A DNA stretch of 9,240 nt from Desulfobulbaceae bacterium UBA5173 (GCA_002413355.1 DHWV01000086.1:4814-14053); one strand, 5' to 3'. Numbered from the stretch's first letter, positions 1-6,890 are shown. The notes: generated by a model from the letters alone, not told the origin. Program-made: numbers and translations.

Positions 1-23
1 TTCTCGCTCCGCTCGAAATGACA
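1..23. repeat. possible end of a dispersed intergenic repeat (cut by window edge)
   Basis: The first 23 bases, read on the minus strand, give a TGTCATTTCGAGCGGAGCGA-type sequence. Short elements with ends of this kind (GTCATTTCGAGCGxAGCGAG...) occur in many copies between genes in various bacteria; that is from memory, not from a search. Only one end is visible and no second copy occurs in this window, so both the assignment and the family are uncertain. The remaining bases up to the end of the cas2-3 gene (24-132) are AT-rich non-coding sequence in which I see no clear terminator, promoter, CRISPR repeat or gene start. Confidence 0.3.
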
Positions 24-132
24 GATACGACGCTTCAAATTGTGTTGCTCTGGCTATATGTCAAAGATCACCGTGAGAAGAGTACGACTATAACACATTG
101 CAAAACAAAAGGAAAATCACGAGGCAGCTCTT

Positions 133-3100
133 TTATTCAATACGTTGATGCGCGCCGACCGCCGGATCATAAAGCCATTGTTCCTGCTCGTTCAGTTGCC
201 GCAAGCGCATCACGCCGAATTTGCGGCAAGCCTCTTTCAGCTCCATATCCAATTGCGCCGCCAGCTGATTTAACTCCGCCGCAGGATCGTTGTTTCCCCA
301 GATTGAAACACCCTCTGCGTATTCCAAACTGACACGTTCAAACCGATCCCTTTCACACGGAATCAAACTGTTGTCCTGTTCATTCACTCTGTTGAACTCC
401 AGCACATCATCTTCCTCTTCCGCATACAGCACATATTCCATATCCACCTCAGACTTGCGAAATGGTTTGCGTCGCTGGAGTTCATAGCACCACGTCGCCT
501 GCTTTTTCCACCACAGTGCAGCATATTCTTCCTTCACTCCCTCCCCGAACAGTTCCGCTTCAAGATGCGCGTGCTCAAGATCAGCAAGATTTCCCTTTGG
601 ATCCAGCGGCTCGCGGGCAACAATACGAGGAATCGAACTGACCTGCTCAAGCTGGCCGCTGAAATCCAGCAGGTCGTGCAGATCGTGGCTTTTTAGCAAA
701 AAATCCTGTTGATCTGATTCAAAACCGGGTTTGCAAAAGGCTATATGTGTTCCGCTCTTTGCCCTGTAGTCGGTCATCGCTTTGTAATTCCGGCTGAAGA
801 CCAGCAAATTGGGCGAGCTGGGCGGCACGCCCTGCCGGTGCCGCCGGATGCGGCCTGCAAGCTGAATCAGCGAGCGCATGGAGCTGGGTTCGGCAATCGC
901 CCAATCATAATCGTGATCGCGCCCAACCTCGGCAACTGGGCTGGCCAGTACCACGAAAATATGCTGCTTCTCCGAAAAGTTGTCCAAAGCCGCCCTGATA
1001 TCAGGATGCTGCCAGATTTTCTGCGGTTCCTTCCGACTCAGCACGCTGTCTAACATTCGCTCCATTGCCGAGCGGACAGCGAGCGGATGCTGGCTGTGAT
1101 AGACGCAATAATGCAGATGATACCCGGCAGGCGGCGGCATGGTCAGCAGCTCTTTGGCGACTGCGGCCAGCGGTTTAATGTTCGCCATCCGCACCAGCCC
1201 CACGGAGATTTTTCGGCCCGCATCCCGGCCTGTTCCCTCCTGCCCGTGTTCAGCGTGCAGCCGAAAAACAGCCTCATGCGTGGCGTAGGCCATTGTCCGC
1301 ACTGCCGCCGTCGGGGCCAGCTTTTCCTGACTTACCGGCAGCAGTTCCGCCAAACGCAGCGCAGGAGCCTTGTGCAGCCGCTTCGCCCGGCTGCGGGCAA
1401 ACTGCCCGTGCGCCTCGGCAAAACTTTGCTCATCCGTATGGTCGCTCTGTGCCGCCTTCTGTTCATCAAACCAAGCACAGCAGACTGCCGGAGGCCGGTC
1501 TGGTTGCTCGCCGCAGGTTTGTTGAAATCCAGTTCGGCCTGCCAGATAGGCGGCAAACAAGGCTCTGATCAACGCGGGCGGCAAGGTGGCGGACGAGATC
1601 AGCACCCGCGAGCCGAGCAGCCCGGCCCAATGCACCAGACGGCAGAGGGCGTGCGTGTCGGCAAGGTCAAAGTCGTCCGGCTCGTCGAGAATCAAATCCG
1701 AAGTCAGCAGGCGGAGCATGGGCGCAATCTGCTTGCCGCCCCGCGCTCCTTCTGTGGCCGGCATCAGATGGTCAATCGTGCTGACTAAAATTGGTGCGCT
1801 GACAAGCTGAAGCAGCTTGGGCGAACGCTCCAGCCAGAGGCCGATGCGACTGCCTGCCAGATTGCCGTCATACAGCACATGCTGGTCTGCGCCCAAAAGG
1901 TCTTCGCCGGATTCTGAACCGGAACTGCCGCTCTGTTCCTCCTGCCGCAGCTCGTGCAATTGCCGCACCGCCTGCGAGCCGATCAGCACGGCCAGCTCGT
2001 CCTCCTGGAGATGCAGCCGCTGCCGCAGCGCGTCGCCGGTCTGCAAAGTCAGGGTGCGCAGGCCAAGGGCGACACTGAAACGGCAGCCGCGCCGCTCATC
2101 CGCCAGCCCGTACATGATTCTGCCGTTTGCGAAGGTTTTGCCGCAGCCTGTCGAAGCCATGTTGATGCCGAAAAAGCCTTGCCGCTCCGAGCGCGTCCGC
2201 ACGGCGCAAGCCAGATCAAAGGCTTTGTCCTGCCAAGCAAAGCGACCTCCGTCACTCCCGCCGCTCCGCTGTCTGAAACCCTTGTGCCGGGCCAGCGCGG
2301 GTAGATGGCGGCGAAGCTGCGGCAGCCTGCGGGCCAAGAGCACCGCATGGTGGGCCACGCCGACCAGATGTTCGTCCAACTGTTGCTTGGGTTTGCGGGT
2401 GATTCGGTCGGTGTTGGCGGTCAGCTTGCTGCATTTCTTGTCCCGCCAGACCGCTGCGGGTGGATGCGCCGACCAGATGTGATCGCCCAGCATCAGGGCC
2501 AGCCGGGCCACGTGCATGGAGAAGACATCAGCCAGCCAGTCCTTTTTCCCGCTGAACAGGTCAGGCCGCTGCAAGGCCCGTTGTGCGTAAGAGGCTGCTG
2601 TCCGTTGCCAAGGATCACTCTTCAGCGGCAGACCCTTGGGCAGCTTCCAATTTGCCTCCTTCTCTTTCTCCTTCCAAGGGTTAAGGCACTGCGGCGAATC
2701 CCAAGCAGGCTGCAATTGCGTGAACAGCCAAGATTCAATCCCATTCAGACGCGGTGCGTCTCCTGCGTCTTTCGCTTGCGGCCACTGTGGCAGCCGATGA
2801 TGCGACAAAATCAGCCAGCCGATTATCCGGGCCAAAGGCGGCCATGGCTCAAACGGACTGCGGCATTCCGGCCCTTTCACCAGCCCGTCTTTGGCCAAAC
2901 GCAGCAGCAGCTCCTTTTCATCAATCTCCTTCGGGCTGCGTAGCTGCTCCAACCATTCCCGGTCGCTCATCCCGCCGACAAAGGCTTGAAAGAGCCGCAG
3001 CGAAACCCATTCATGGCGGTAGGCTTCAAAGGATTTGCCTTTGCCGTCCAGTTTATCCTGAAAAAGGGCGTTGGCTTTGCCCAAGTCGTGAAACAGCCCA

Positions 3101-3456
3101 GCGATGCCTGCCAACAGGGCGATGTCTTCGCCGGTGCGCCAAAGGTCTTCATCCCCGGCCCGGAGGATGTTGCGGCTGGTGCTGTTGGTCGGCACCGCGC
3201 CTTGCGGATTGAATTTGGCTGCATTGCCGACAAGCCAAAGCAGCTCAGTCCGGCGGCCGGGCCGGATGACATGGCAGGCCACCGCTGTGTTGCGGCGGGC
3301 AGTCTTGTTCAGCATTTTTCTCAACGTAAGCAGTCCCTGCTCCGTGATCGCCGTCTGCCACGTCCGGCTGCCCCGGCGTTCGGCAAACTGATCCAGCACC
3401 CGGCGAGTCTCGGTCAGAGCCTGCTTGCCGCATTCAGAAACCAACAAAATATTCAT
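133..3456 (-). CDS. cas3: type I-F CRISPR-associated Cas2-Cas3 fusion nuclease/helicase
   Basis: This 1107-residue protein combines Cas2, an HD nuclease and a superfamily 2 helicase, the arrangement specific to type I-F systems. In the family it nicks, unwinds and degrades target DNA after recruitment by the Csy complex, and its Cas2 part joins Cas1 in spacer acquisition. Residues 1-80 are Cas2-like (start MNILLVSECG). The HD domain has H123-D124 in FHDLGK, H148, the H219-H220 pair and D325. The helicase has Walker A STGCGKT at 435-441, Walker B DEPDD at 591-595, motif III SSAT at 621-624, motif V near ASPVAEVGRD (838-847) and motif VI QLAGRIRRHR at 865-874. All key motifs look intact, and length matches the roughly 1050-1100 residues usual for I-F Cas3. 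A Ser/Gly/Glu-rich loop (about 508-519) and an acidic stretch (1012-1019) are low-complexity. The ATG overlaps the cas1 stop in ATGA, with GAGGTG about five bases upstream, suggesting translational coupling. No effector genes follow before the window ends. Confidence 0.95.
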   Translation of the reverse strand: MNILLVSECGKQALTETRRVLDQFAERRGSRTWQTAITEQGLLTLRKMLNKTARRNTAVACHVIRPGRRTELLWLVGNAAKFNPQGAVPTNSTSRNILRAGDEDLWRTGEDIALLAGIAGLFHDLGKANALFQDKLDGKGKSFEAYRHEWVSLRLFQAFVGGMSDREWLEQLRSPKEIDEKELLLRLAKDGLVKGPECRSPFEPWPPLARIIGWLILSHHRLPQWPQAKDAGDAPRLNGIESWLFTQLQPAWDSPQCLNPWKEKEKEANWKLPKGLPLKSDPWQRTAASYAQRALQRPDLFSGKKDWLADVFSMHVARLALMLGDHIWSAHPPAAVWRDKKCSKLTANTDRITRKPKQQLDEHLVGVAHHAVLLARRLPQLRRHLPALARHKGFRQRSGGSDGGRFAWQDKAFDLACAVRTRSERQGFFGINMASTGCGKTFANGRIMYGLADERRGCRFSVALGLRTLTLQTGDALRQRLHLQEDELAVLIGSQAVRQLHELRQEEQSGSSGSESGEDLLGADQHVLYDGNLAGSRIGLWLERSPKLLQLVSAPILVSTIDHLMPATEGARGGKQIAPMLRLLTSDLILDEPDDFDLADTHALCRLVHWAGLLGSRVLISSATLPPALIRALFAAYLAGRTGFQQTCGEQPDRPPAVCCAWFDEQKAAQSDHTDEQSFAEAHGQFARSRAKRLHKAPALRLAELLPVSQEKLAPTAAVRTMAYATHEAVFRLHAEHGQEGTGRDAGRKISVGLVRMANIKPLAAVAKELLTMPPPAGYHLHYCVYHSQHPLAVRSAMERMLDSVLSRKEPQKIWQHPDIRAALDNFSEKQHIFVVLASPVAEVGRDHDYDWAIAEPSSMRSLIQLAGRIRRHRQGVPPSSPNLLVFSRNYKAMTDYRAKSGTHIAFCKPGFESDQQDFLLKSHDLHDLLDFSGQLEQVSSIPRIVAREPLDPKGNLADLEHAHLEAELFGEGVKEEYAALWWKKQATWCYELQRRKPFRKSEVDMEYVLYAEEEDDVLEFNRVNEQDNSLIPCERDRFERVSLEYAEGVSIWGNNDPAAELNQLAAQLDMELKEACRKFGVMRLRQLNEQEQWLYDPAVGAHQRIE

Positions 3457-4418
3457 GCCCGCACCTCACTCAGATCAGAAGCAATCTCCTTGACCGTGTC
3501 AATCATCAAGTCCAGTACCTCGTTCTGCTGAAAAATCTGCACGCAGCGTTGACGGAAATCCTGCTCACTGTCTCCCTGCTTGGCGGAGAGAAAAGCCTGT
3601 GGCAGCACCAGCGCATCTTTGATCAAGTCGGCAATGTCAAAGACTAATCCGCCTCGCCGGGTTTTGCCGTGCAATACTGCCACGCCGTGCGGCAGGCCTA
3701 TCACCCACGCTGCTGTTGCGCCGAGACCGTAGGCCAGATAGTTGCCGTGATCAAGAAAACGGTTGGCCATATCCGCTCCGCCGCCACGGTGGGCGCGGGT
3801 GAACTCGCCATAGTCAACCGCCTGCACGGCAAGGCGGTACAGTTCCTTGGTCAGGCGAGCCTCTTCAGTCAGCAACTCGGTGTTGGAGCGGCATTCCCGC
3901 ACCTTGCTCCGAGACTCATTCAGCCGGGTGGTCAAATACCGTTCATCAATCAGAAAGCTATCCTCGCGCTTTGTCCAGCGTTGTTCAATCTGCTGAAGAC
4001 GGACGAGCTGGAAGCGTTTGGCTGCCTCTAACCGCTTTTCATCCTTGAACCAAAAGCTCATCCACCGTTGAAGATGCTCCACAGGCCGGTATTCGCTCTG
4101 CGGACAAAGCCAGGAGACTTCCATCTCCACTTCGTTAGCTGCAAACAGAGGTGTGCCGCCGCCTCCGCAGAAACCGACCATCACTCCGGCCTTGGCCAGC
4201 TCGCGCATCGCCTCCTGCGTAATCGATGTTCCGGTTCCCAGCAGAATGAACGTGGTGTTGGCAATCGGGATGTTCCAGTACAGCGCGCTCTTGCCCTGAT
4301 CCGTGATGTACTCCACTCGCCCGCCGTTGACTAAAACACGGCAGTATTCGATAAAGTAGAGATTGGCCCGTTTGGAATGGAGAATAGTCTTTAGGTCGGA
4401 CGGTGAGAAGTCATCCAT
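3453..4418 (-). CDS. cas1: type I-F CRISPR-associated endonuclease Cas1
   Basis: Cas1 is the integrase that, with the Cas2 part of Cas2-3, inserts new spacers into the CRISPR array. From the chosen start the protein has 321 residues, typical for subtype I-F. The N-terminal beta-domain begins MDDFSPSDLK and includes the VMVGFCGGGGTPLF segment (79-92). The helical C-terminal domain carries the expected metal ligands E186 (LLTEEA), H250 (AVLHGKTRRGG) and D264 (VFDIADLIKD, which also has D261). The frame stays open upstream to a TTG at 4577, but that extension is only the antisense reading of the tRNA-Arg gene. The ATG at 4418 has a textbook AAGGAGG five bases upstream, so it is preferred over an ATG at 4442 that lacks one. 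It is the first gene of a cas1-cas2-3 operon, back to back with the tRNA gene 81 bases away. A promoter must lie in that gap or in the tRNA gene itself; I see no convincing one. Confidence 0.95.
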   Translation of the reverse strand: MDDFSPSDLKTILHSKRANLYFIEYCRVLVNGGRVEYITDQGKSALYWNIPIANTTFILLGTGTSITQEAMRELAKAGVMVGFCGGGGTPLFAANEVEMEVSWLCPQSEYRPVEHLQRWMSFWFKDEKRLEAAKRFQLVRLQQIEQRWTKREDSFLIDERYLTTRLNESRSKVRECRSNTELLTEEARLTKELYRLAVQAVDYGEFTRAHRGGGADMANRFLDHGNYLAYGLGATAAWVIGLPHGVAVLHGKTRRGGLVFDIADLIKDALVLPQAFLSAKQGDSEQDFRQRCVQIFQQNEVLDLMIDTVKEIASDLSEVRA

Positions 4419-4423
4419 GAGTG

Positions 4424-4430
4424 CCTCCTT
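4424..4430 (-). promoter_or_regulatory. ribosome binding site that fixes the cas1 start
   Basis: The minus strand reads AAGGAGG followed by five bases and then ATG (4418). This near-perfect Shine-Dalgarno sequence decides the start of cas1. The in-frame ATG at 4442 and the TTG at 4577 have nothing comparable. Confidence 0.85.
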
Positions 4431-4459
4431 GGCGGTTGCCATTTTTTGTGAAAAAGAAC

Positions 4460-4490
4460 TTGTGCAAAAAGCGGAGTTCGGGTAAATACT
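4460..4490 (+). promoter_or_regulatory. weak candidate promoter for tRNA-Arg
   Basis: Upstream of the tRNA there is TTGTGC (4460-4465) and, 17 to 19 bases later, the overlapping AT-rich boxes TAAATA (4483-4488) and AATACT (4485-4490). This lies about 10-15 bases before the mature tRNA 5' end at 4500, where a tRNA promoter is expected. Matches to the sigma-70 consensus are moderate, so the call rests mainly on position. The same 81-base gap must also accommodate at least part of the cas1 leader on the other strand. Confidence 0.35.
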
Positions 4491-4499
4491 ACGCGCACA

Positions 4500-4576
4500 G
4501 CACTTGTAGCTCATCTGGATAGAGCATCGGACTACGAATCCGGGGGTAGCAGGTTCAAATCCTGCCAAGTGCACCA
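4500..4576 (+). tRNA. tRNA-Arg, anticodon ACG
   Basis: A full cloverleaf can be folded by hand. The acceptor stem is GCACTTG (4500-4506) with CAAGTGC (4566-4572), followed by discriminator A4573 and a genome-encoded CCA (4574-4576). The D stem is GCTC/GAGC (4509-4512, 4522-4525). The anticodon stem TCGGA/TCCGG has one T-G pair and loop CTACGAA, so the anticodon at 4534-4536 is ACG. The variable loop has five bases, and the T arm is GCAGG-TTCAAAT-CCTGC (4549-4565). ACG, normally deaminated to ICG by TadA, reads CGU, CGC and CGA arginine codons. The gene is a single unit with its own terminator ten bases downstream and is divergent from cas1. Confidence 0.97.
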
Positions 4577-4585
4577 AGAAAACAC

Positions 4586-4620
4586 AAGCCCCCTTGACTC
4601 ACTGAGCCAAGGGGGCTTTT
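4586..4620 (+). terminator. rho-independent terminator after tRNA-Arg, probably bidirectional
   Basis: AGCCCCCTTG (4587-4596) pairs perfectly with CAAGGGGGCT (4608-4617) around an 11-base loop, and a T run follows (4617-4620), the pattern of an intrinsic terminator ten bases past the tRNA CCA. On the minus strand the same hairpin is followed by a less perfect U-rich tract (GTGTTTTC). It stands 35 bases beyond the nifS stop codon, so it probably also ends the nifUS transcript and shields the cas genes from read-through. Confidence 0.9.
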
Positions 4621-4654
4621 CGCATTCAGCGCATCGGCAGTCGACGGACGTTTC

Positions 4655-5836
4655 TCAGCCCTGCCAAAACGGCGACATTGCCCTTAATCCGGCAATGATC
4701 TCCGGCATTTTTGCCAGCACGAAATCCACTTCTTCCTCAGTGTTGTATATAGAGAGACTGAAGCGGATCGAACCATGCGCGGCGGTGAATGGCACGCCCA
4801 TTGCCCGGAGGACATGCGACGGCTCCAGCGAGCCGGACGTGCAGGCCGAGCCGGAGGAGGCGCAGATATTGTGCCGGTTCATGTGCAGGAGGATTGCCTC
4901 GCCTTCCACGTACTCAAAGCTGATGTTGCTGGTGTTGGGCAGGCGCAGCTCGGCATGACCGTTGAGGATGGCTTTTGGCACAGCGGCCAGCAGGCCCTGC
5001 TCCAGTTTGTCACGCAGGGCACGCACCCGTGTGTTCTCCTCAGCCATCATTTTGCCAGCCAGCTCGCAGGCTTTGCCTAAACCGACAATCGAGGCCACGT
5101 TCTCAGTGCCGCCGCGCCGTCCTTTCTCCTGATGCCCGCCGTGCAGGAAGGTGACGAAGGGCGTTTTCTTCCGCACATAGAGCACGCCCACGCCTTTGGG
5201 CGCGTGCAGTTTGTGGCCGGAGAGCGAGAGGAAATCAATCTGGTTCTTCTTCATGTTGATCGGCACCTTGCCCACCGCCTGCACCGCGTCGGTGTGGAAG
5301 AGGATGCCGCGCTCTTTGGCCATCGCCGCCATCTCTTCCACCGGGAAGAGCACGCCGGTCTCGTTGTTCGCCCACATTGCCGAGACGACAGCAGTGTCGT
5401 CGGCCAACGCTTCCTTGTAGCTGTCCAACTTGAGCGTGCCGTCCGTCTCCACCGCGAGATTGGTGATGCGGTGTTTGTGGCCAGTGAGCGTGCCCAAGTT
5501 CTCGCAAAGATTCTTCACCGCCGGATGCTCGACCTTAGTCGTCACCACGTGCCGCTTGTCTGGGAAGGTCTGCAAGGCAGAGAGGATGGCCGTGGAGTCG
5601 CTCTCCGTGCCGCAGCTGGTGAAGATGATCTCGCTTGGCTCTGCGCCGAGCAGTTCAGCCACCTGAGCGCGGGCCGTCTCAACGGCTCTGCCCACCTGGC
5701 CGCCAAAGGTGTGCATGGAAGACGGATTGCCGTAGTAGTCCGTGAGAAAGGGCAGCATCGCCTCCAGCACTTCCGGGGCAGTCCGGGTGGTGGCGTTGTT
5801 GTCCATGTAAACGACCTTGCCTTGGCCGCAGTCCAT
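4655..5836 (-). CDS. nifS: cysteine desulfurase NifS
   Basis: NifS is a pyridoxal-phosphate enzyme that removes sulfur from L-cysteine, giving alanine and an enzyme-bound persulfide that supplies sulfide to the NifU scaffold. The 393-residue protein is full length. The N-terminus has YMDNNATT (10-17), and YGNPSSMHTFGGQVG (35-49) follows. Cofactor-site residues include H104 (KVEHPAV), N158 (WANNETG), D183 and Q186 (HTDAVQAVGK). The PLP lysine is K209 in SLSGHKLHAPKG. The catalytic cysteine is C332 in SSGSACTSGSLEPSHV, and this long loop is typical of the NifS/IscS class rather than SufS. The sequence resembles Azotobacter-type NifS over its whole length, ending in the family-like MSPFW. The start overlaps the nifU stop by one base (TAATG) and has GAGGAGG upstream, so the two are very likely co-translated. 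No nitrogenase genes are in view, so a general rather than nitrogen-fixation role is possible. Confidence 0.95.
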   Translation of the reverse strand: MDCGQGKVVYMDNNATTRTAPEVLEAMLPFLTDYYGNPSSMHTFGGQVGRAVETARAQVAELLGAEPSEIIFTSCGTESDSTAILSALQTFPDKRHVVTTKVEHPAVKNLCENLGTLTGHKHRITNLAVETDGTLKLDSYKEALADDTAVVSAMWANNETGVLFPVEEMAAMAKERGILFHTDAVQAVGKVPINMKKNQIDFLSLSGHKLHAPKGVGVLYVRKKTPFVTFLHGGHQEKGRRGGTENVASIVGLGKACELAGKMMAEENTRVRALRDKLEQGLLAAVPKAILNGHAELRLPNTSNISFEYVEGEAILLHMNRHNICASSGSACTSGSLEPSHVLRAMGVPFTAAHGSIRFSLSIYNTEEEVDFVLAKMPEIIAGLRAMSPFWQG

Positions 5837-6672
5837 TATCGTGCCTCCTCAACAATCAGGGTTTCCGCAACCTGCTCGCGCAGCTTCTTCTCAACGTATT
5901 CCTTGAGCGTGGCCTGCGAGGACTGGCAGCGCGAACAGGCCCCGCGCAGCGAAACAGTCACAATGTCGCCGTCCACGTCAATCAGCTCGATGCCGCCGCC
6001 GTCTTTCTTCAATGTCGGCAGTATCTCACGCTCGATCACTTCCTCAATCTTCTTGATCTTCTGGAGCGTGGTCAGGCGCGGCGCGGCGGGCTTGGCAGCC
6101 TTTTCCGCCGACATGGCCTGCACGGTCTGCTGAAGCAGCTCGCGCAGCTTGTCCTCGCACTTGCCGCAGCCGCCGCCCGCCTTGGTGAAGTTGGTGATGT
6201 CCTCGACCGAGCGCAGGTTGGATTCACGGACAGCGCGGATGATCTCCAAGTCGGTCACGCCAAAACACTCGCAGACCACATTGCCCTGCGCCATCGGCAG
6301 GATCACGCCCCGGTAGTCGGCAATCGCGGCTTCTAACGCCTCGCGGCCCATGACCGAGCAGTGCATCTTCTCTTTGGGCAGGCCGCCGAGCGCATCGGCA
6401 ATCTGCTGGTTGGTGAGCGTGGCCGCCTCGTCCACGTGCATCCCTTTGATGATCTCAGTCAGCACCGAGGAAGAGGCAATGGCTGAGGCACAGCCAAAGG
6501 TCTTGAATTTTGCATCGGTGATGATGCCGAATTCGTTCACTTGAATGGTCAGCTTGAGCGCGTCGCCGCAGGCCAGCGAGCCGACCTCGCCGGTGCCGCT
6601 GGGTTTTTCCAGCTCGCCCACGTTCTTCGGGCTGATGAAATGCTCCTGCACTTTGTCTGTATATTCCCACAT
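5836..6672 (-). CDS. nifU: iron-sulfur cluster scaffold protein NifU
   Basis: NifU is the scaffold on which iron-sulfur clusters are built with sulfur from NifS before transfer to target proteins. From the ATG at 6672 it has 278 residues and all three domains. The IscU-like domain (1-125) has cluster ligands C35 (LACGDALKL), C61 (TFGCASAIASSS) and C105 (KMHCSVMGREAL). The central ferredoxin-like domain has the permanent [2Fe-2S] cysteines C134, C136, C169 and C172 (VCECFG and GGGCGKC). The C-terminal Nfu domain has the CxxC pair C246/C249 (GACSRCQ). An Ala/Lys-rich linker lies around 186-200. The start was chosen because MWEYTDKVQEHF matches the family N-terminus. An ATG at 6741 in the same frame would add 23 residues unlike any NifU. 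The Shine-Dalgarno at the chosen start is weak (GGACAG). The gene heads the nifU-nifS operon, divergent from ppsA. Confidence 0.95.
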   Translation of the reverse strand: MWEYTDKVQEHFISPKNVGELEKPSGTGEVGSLACGDALKLTIQVNEFGIITDAKFKTFGCASAIASSSVLTEIIKGMHVDEAATLTNQQIADALGGLPKEKMHCSVMGREALEAAIADYRGVILPMAQGNVVCECFGVTDLEIIRAVRESNLRSVEDITNFTKAGGGCGKCEDKLRELLQQTVQAMSAEKAAKPAAPRLTTLQKIKKIEEVIEREILPTLKKDGGGIELIDVDGDIVTVSLRGACSRCQSSQATLKEYVEKKLREQVAETLIVEEAR

Positions 6673-6709
6673 GATATCTGTCCGTGTTCTTGTATGATGA
6701 ACTGTTCTT

Positions 6710-6769
6710 CTCCAAAATGGTGCCTGCAAGAATGGCACCATCTAACTGTGCTCCCTCCAAATTGGCTCC
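6710..6769 (-). repeat. four 15-base units reading as pentapeptide repeats, possible gene remnant
   Basis: On the minus strand, just upstream of nifU, four consecutive 15-base units read GANLE, GAQLD, GAILA and GTILE, matching the A(D/N)LxG pattern of pentapeptide-repeat proteins. A TAA stop (6772-6770) lies directly before the first unit in this frame. After the last unit the frame changes to sequence without the pattern and then shadows nifU. No ribosome binding site or plausible start codon is seen. It could be a decayed fragment of a pentapeptide-repeat gene or a chance short tandem repeat. Its second and third boundaries include an 8-bp inverted repeat, ATGGTGCC/GGCACCAT (6717-6724 and 6734-6741). 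Confidence 0.5.
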
Positions 6770-6794
6770 TTAAGTGCTTAGTTGATAAATGCCG

Positions 6795-6890
6795 TTTTTT
6801 TTGCGAATCAAAAGCCCTCCCTTCTATATGTCAAAAGGGAACCCTTTTGATTCGCAAAATGTATGCCCTTTTGAAAGCAAAAACCTATGC
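6795..6890. repeat. degenerate 24-base repeats with a perfect 16-bp inverted repeat
   Basis: Units at 6819-6842, 6843-6866 and 6867-6890 each begin CCCTTC or CCTTTT and share a 24-base period. The last two are identical at 17 of 24 positions. Laid over this, TTTTGCGAATCAAAAG (6799-6814) is the exact reverse complement of 6844-6859, with a 29-base spacer. A second perfect inverted repeat, TCAAAAGGG/CCCTTTTGA (6831-6839 and 6842-6850), has only two bases between its arms. The two inverted repeats share the right-hand arm, so they cannot both form. The cluster lies between the divergent nifU and ppsA genes, upstream of the ppsA promoter candidate. It could be an operator array, a mobile-element remnant or a degraded repeat; the sequence does not decide. 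Confidence 0.7.

Noticed and set aside
1087..2943. Long plus-strand open frames opposite cas2-3 (1087-1788, 1817-2482, 2305-2943)
   Set aside because: They are antisense to an unmistakable Cas2-Cas3 frame, rich in Arg, Pro and Ala as expected of shadow frames, and lack recognisable domains or ribosome binding sites.
1..4500. CRISPR array next to the cas genes
   Set aside because: No regularly spaced direct repeats and no I-F-type repeat (GTTCACTGCCGxxxAGGCAGCT pattern) were found at either end of the cas genes within the window.
4500..4576. tRNA 3' end as an attachment site with a duplicated copy
   Set aside because: No second copy of the T-arm and acceptor sequence occurs elsewhere in the window, and no integrase gene is present.
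4419..4577. N-terminal extension of Cas1 by 53 residues from a TTG start
   Set aside because: The extension (GFEPATPGFVVRC...) is the antisense reading of the tRNA-Arg gene. The ATG at 4418 has a strong ribosome binding site and gives the family's normal length.
5132..6133. 333-codon plus-strand frame opposite nifS and nifU
   Set aside because: It spans the complement of two well-identified genes, and its His/Arg/Val-rich translation is typical of an antisense shadow.
6673..6741. N-terminal extension of NifU by 23 residues from an ATG at 6741
   Set aside because: NifU proteins begin MW(E/D)Y as at 6672, and the extra residues show no family similarity or signal-peptide character.
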